Assembly: GCA_007136375.1 (NCBI GenBank)
Contig: SLHB01000185.1
Span: forward strand, 1-14,988
Direction of reading: 5' to 3'
Origin: Candidatus Hydrogenedentota bacterium
GTDB lineage: Bacteria > Hydrogenedentota > Hydrogenedentia > Hydrogenedentales > SLHB01
Length of the DNA stretch: 14,988 bases
Position 1 is the first letter of the stretch, and every line of letters begins with the position of its first letter. Below the pieces are notes generated by a model that saw nothing but the letters and a program-made list of their open reading frames with translations, did not search any database and had not been told where the DNA came from. Both the position numbers and the translations under genes were made by a program. Below are positions 13,144 to 14,988 of the stretch, piece after piece.

Positions 13144-14988
13144 TCAGTTTGCGGCGGCGGCCAACGCCATGTCGCTGGCGATGAGCTCGATGCCATTTAT
13201 CAACGGATCCCGCTCGGACTCCTCGTGGGGCCGCAGCTCAAGGGTCATGATCATGCCCAAGTCAATGCTCAGCTCCTGGACCACGCCCCGCAGGCAGCCG
13301 CCGGCCGCCTCGGCGATGTCGAAGCCGGTCAATACCTCCTCGCCGTCGATAAGGACGTCGAAGACGCGCTCGCCAGGCTCAACGCTTTGGTCCAGTTCGG
13401 CAAAGTGGAGCCGCACCGTGTAGGCGCCTTCGAGGAGATCGTACAACTCGATAGGCTCGTCGTCGCCGTTCACTTCCCGGGCGGAGGAGGCGACCCAGTT
13501 CAAGGCCCCGCCGTTGTACGTAATCGCGGAAGGGTGCCGCCGGTGCGCGCCGTCCCGGTCATACCATACGGCGCCGGACGCATGGTCGACGCGACGGCCC
13601 GGGGCGCCGAAGTTGACGCCATAATGCTCGGGGTTCGGCGTCGCGGCGTCGTACCGGGTCCACAGCTCGACATTCGTATCGCCGGGCATGTGGATCATGG
13701 CGAGGGAGGTCTGGTTCTGATAACTGCACGTGCAGGTCCGCGTGTAGTCGAGGGCGCTGAGGACCCCGTCGGCCGCGACCAGATTCGAGGTGCATCCGGA
13801 CCGGAATCCGCTGAAGGTGCCCGTGCCGGAGTCATGCTCCATGTCGAAGAAGCCCGCGGATCCGGAGCGGTAGAACAACAACGCCGGACTGGCGCTCACG
13901 GTGTTGCAGCCGTAGGTCCGGCTGTATTCCCAAACACTGGACTCGCCGGTGTAGGGCTGCTCACGCATCCAGTCCTCGCCCGTGACAATGGACGCGGCGC
14001 TGGCGGGGCGGCCTGGAACGAGCATGTCGCCATGGACCGCGCCAGGAAGGGTAAAGCTGCCGCCCCGCTCCCAGAGCAGTTCGCCATCGCTCCCGCGCCA
14101 AGCAGCCATCTGCCGGGGCTCGTCGTCCAGCGTGCGCCGGAGGTCCTGGCTGCCGCCCTCGACGAGAATGTCGTGGGCCTGGCTGTAGAGCAGGAACGTG
14201 CCGAAGATGTTCTCATCGCGGCGCCAGATCTCCTCGCCCGTCTCCGGGTTCAGCGCCAGAAGCTCGGACACCTCTTCCGGCTCCTCGCCGCGGCGCGCCA
14301 AGTGCGACACCGCATTCTCGGACAGACCGTCAATGACATAAACCGCGCCGTCCGTGCTCACAATCGCGTTGTGGCGGAAGCCGATGTTCGCCTCGCGTTG
14401 CCACAGCACTTCGCCGCTGTGGCGATCCATCACCACCAAGAGCCGGCTCGACGTGCCGCTGTAGCTGTCCGTCCAGCCCAGCGCTTGATCCTCGAAGATG
14501 TGCGGCTCGGCGGTCGTGATAATGTAGTCGCCCTGGAGGCTGATGTGGCCCCAGTCGGGCGCGTCCTCGTCTTCGTACACTTCCGTCACGGGCCGGCCCG
14601 GCAGCGCGAACACGTCCATCGTTTCGCCCGTGACCGGATCGAGGCGGAAAATCTCGCCTTCGTAACGGAGGTAGACGCTGTCGGGCAGCGTGACAATCGG
14701 ACTGCCGATGTACGTGGCGCCGGGGATATTCGTCATATAGACTTCGGCCCCGTCCCGCCAGCGCTCTTTCAGCTCCATGTTGGTGAAGGGGTGCCCGATG
14801 CCGGGAAACGGTTGGTCCCAGAGTTGACGGCCCGTGTACACACAGCGCGCGGCCACGTTCTCCACGCCCAAGTACACAATGCGTCCACGGACCACATGAG
14901 GCCGCGGCCCGCCGGAGTGCCTGGGAAGAATATTGTGGTTGTTGGGGCCGCCGTACCACAGAAGCCCGAGGGGCAGCCGCACGCGTTC
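13144..14988 (-). CDS. PQQ-like beta-propeller protein with C-terminal malectin-like domain (5' partial)
   Basis: At least 614 residues are visible and the frame runs off the window edge, so the N-terminus is missing. The first visible residues are ERVRLPLGLLWYGGPNN, a characteristic lead-in of a PQQ-propeller family seen in Planctomycetes and relatives. Several PQQ-type blades follow, with patterns such as FRLDPVTGETMDV, MDRHSGEVLW, LALNPETGEEIW and AAWRGSDGELLW. A Cys-rich section contains YGCNT, SGCTSN and CTC (13726-13734). The last 100 residues (about 13150-13450) match a malectin-like carbohydrate-binding fold: YTVRLHFAEL, GERVFDVLIDGEEVL, FDIAEAAGG and INGIELI. The protein is likely exported and binds polysaccharide or a quinone-like ligand, though propellers of this type often lack a redox role. 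An enzymatic domain upstream cannot be ruled out. The hairpin at 13086-13120 probably ends its transcript. Confidence 0.83.
   Translation of the reverse strand, partial: ERVRLPLGLLWYGGPNNHNILPRHSGGPRPHVVRGRIVYLGVENVAARCVYTGRQLWDQPFPGIGHPFTNMELKERWRDGAEVYMTNIPGATYIGSPIVTLPDSVYLRYEGEIFRLDPVTGETMDVFALPGRPVTEVYEDEDAPDWGHISLQGDYIITTAEPHIFEDQALGWTDSYSGTSSRLLVVMDRHSGEVLWQREANIGFRHNAIVSTDGAVYVIDGLSENAVSHLARRGEEPEEVSELLALNPETGEEIWRRDENIFGTFLLYSQAHDILVEGGSQDLRRTLDDEPRQMAAWRGSDGELLWERGGSFTLPGAVHGDMLVPGRPASAASIVTGEDWMREQPYTGESSVWEYSRTYGCNTVSASPALLFYRSGSAGFFDMEHDSGTGTFSGFRSGCTSNLVAADGVLSALDYTRTCTCSYQNQTSLAMIHMPGDTNVELWTRYDAATPNPEHYGVNFGAPGRRVDHASGAVWYDRDGAHRRHPSAITYNGGALNWVASSAREVNGDDEPIELYDLLEGAYTVRLHFAELDQSVEPGERVFDVLIDGEEVLTGFDIAEAAGGCLRGVVQELSIDLGMIMTLELRPHEESERDPLINGIELIASDMALAAAAN

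Noticed and set aside
13144..14988. PQQ-dependent alcohol dehydrogenase
   Set aside because: The blades match the PQQ-like repeat family, but no dehydrogenase-specific Cys-Cys disulfide or catalytic region is identified, and the C-terminus is malectin-like.

Overview
This is a GC-rich bacterial window of about 15 kb, densely coded. One gene lies on the plus strand (57-1229). Every other gene lies on the minus strand and reads right to left. The C-terminally malectin-like PQQ propeller, the paired secreted proteins starting CPIP, the HEAT protein with a Gln-rich tail and the large P-loop ATPase together resemble Planctomycetes, Verrucomicrobia, Lentisphaerae or Hydrogenedentes more than Proteobacteria. 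That assignment rests on memory of protein style, not on a marker gene, and is tentative. No rRNA, tRNA, CRISPR array, transposase or phage gene is visible, and no gene-free stretch exceeds about 165 bp.

Minus-strand layout in transcription order. (1) The 3' part of a large PQQ-like beta-propeller protein with a malectin-like C-terminus (13144-14988), cut by the window edge and followed by a perfect 12-bp inverted repeat. (2) An export or membrane-remodelling type ABC module: FtsX-like permease (11739-13040), LolD/MacB-type ATPase (11006-11674) and two tandem paralogous secreted proteins of unknown function (9936-10934 and 8945-9916). A stand-alone ModA-like binding protein (8009-8824) follows and ends in a long hairpin. 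(3) A new unit that starts at a good sigma70-like promoter (7934-7962): a ThiS-ThiF fusion (7029-7844), a MoaD-like sulfur carrier ending in Gly-Gly (6749-7024), a divergent MoeB/ThiF-like E1 (6001-6747), a two-domain ModA-like binding protein (4373-5959), a ModB-like permease (3477-4373), a ModC-like ATPase (2760-3440) and, 75 bp further on, a large P-loop ATPase (1245-2684). Two adjacent perfect GC hairpins (1207-1255) sit where this unit meets the plus-strand HEAT-repeat gene.

The third unit reads as one pathway: import of a tetrahedral oxyanion (molybdate or tungstate are the best candidates) together with sulfur-carrier chemistry for a dithiolene (Mo/W) cofactor. Sulfur carrier and E1-like genes next to oxyanion importers are known from tungsten-enzyme (aldehyde oxidoreductase) loci, so the enzyme served may lie outside the window. 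The most unusual points are three ModA-like domains for one permease/ATPase pair, a Cys in place of the ligand-site Ser in one of them, an E1 with several nucleotide-binding and catalytic motif positions replaced, and CxC motifs in two neighbouring extracytoplasmic proteins of the upstream units.
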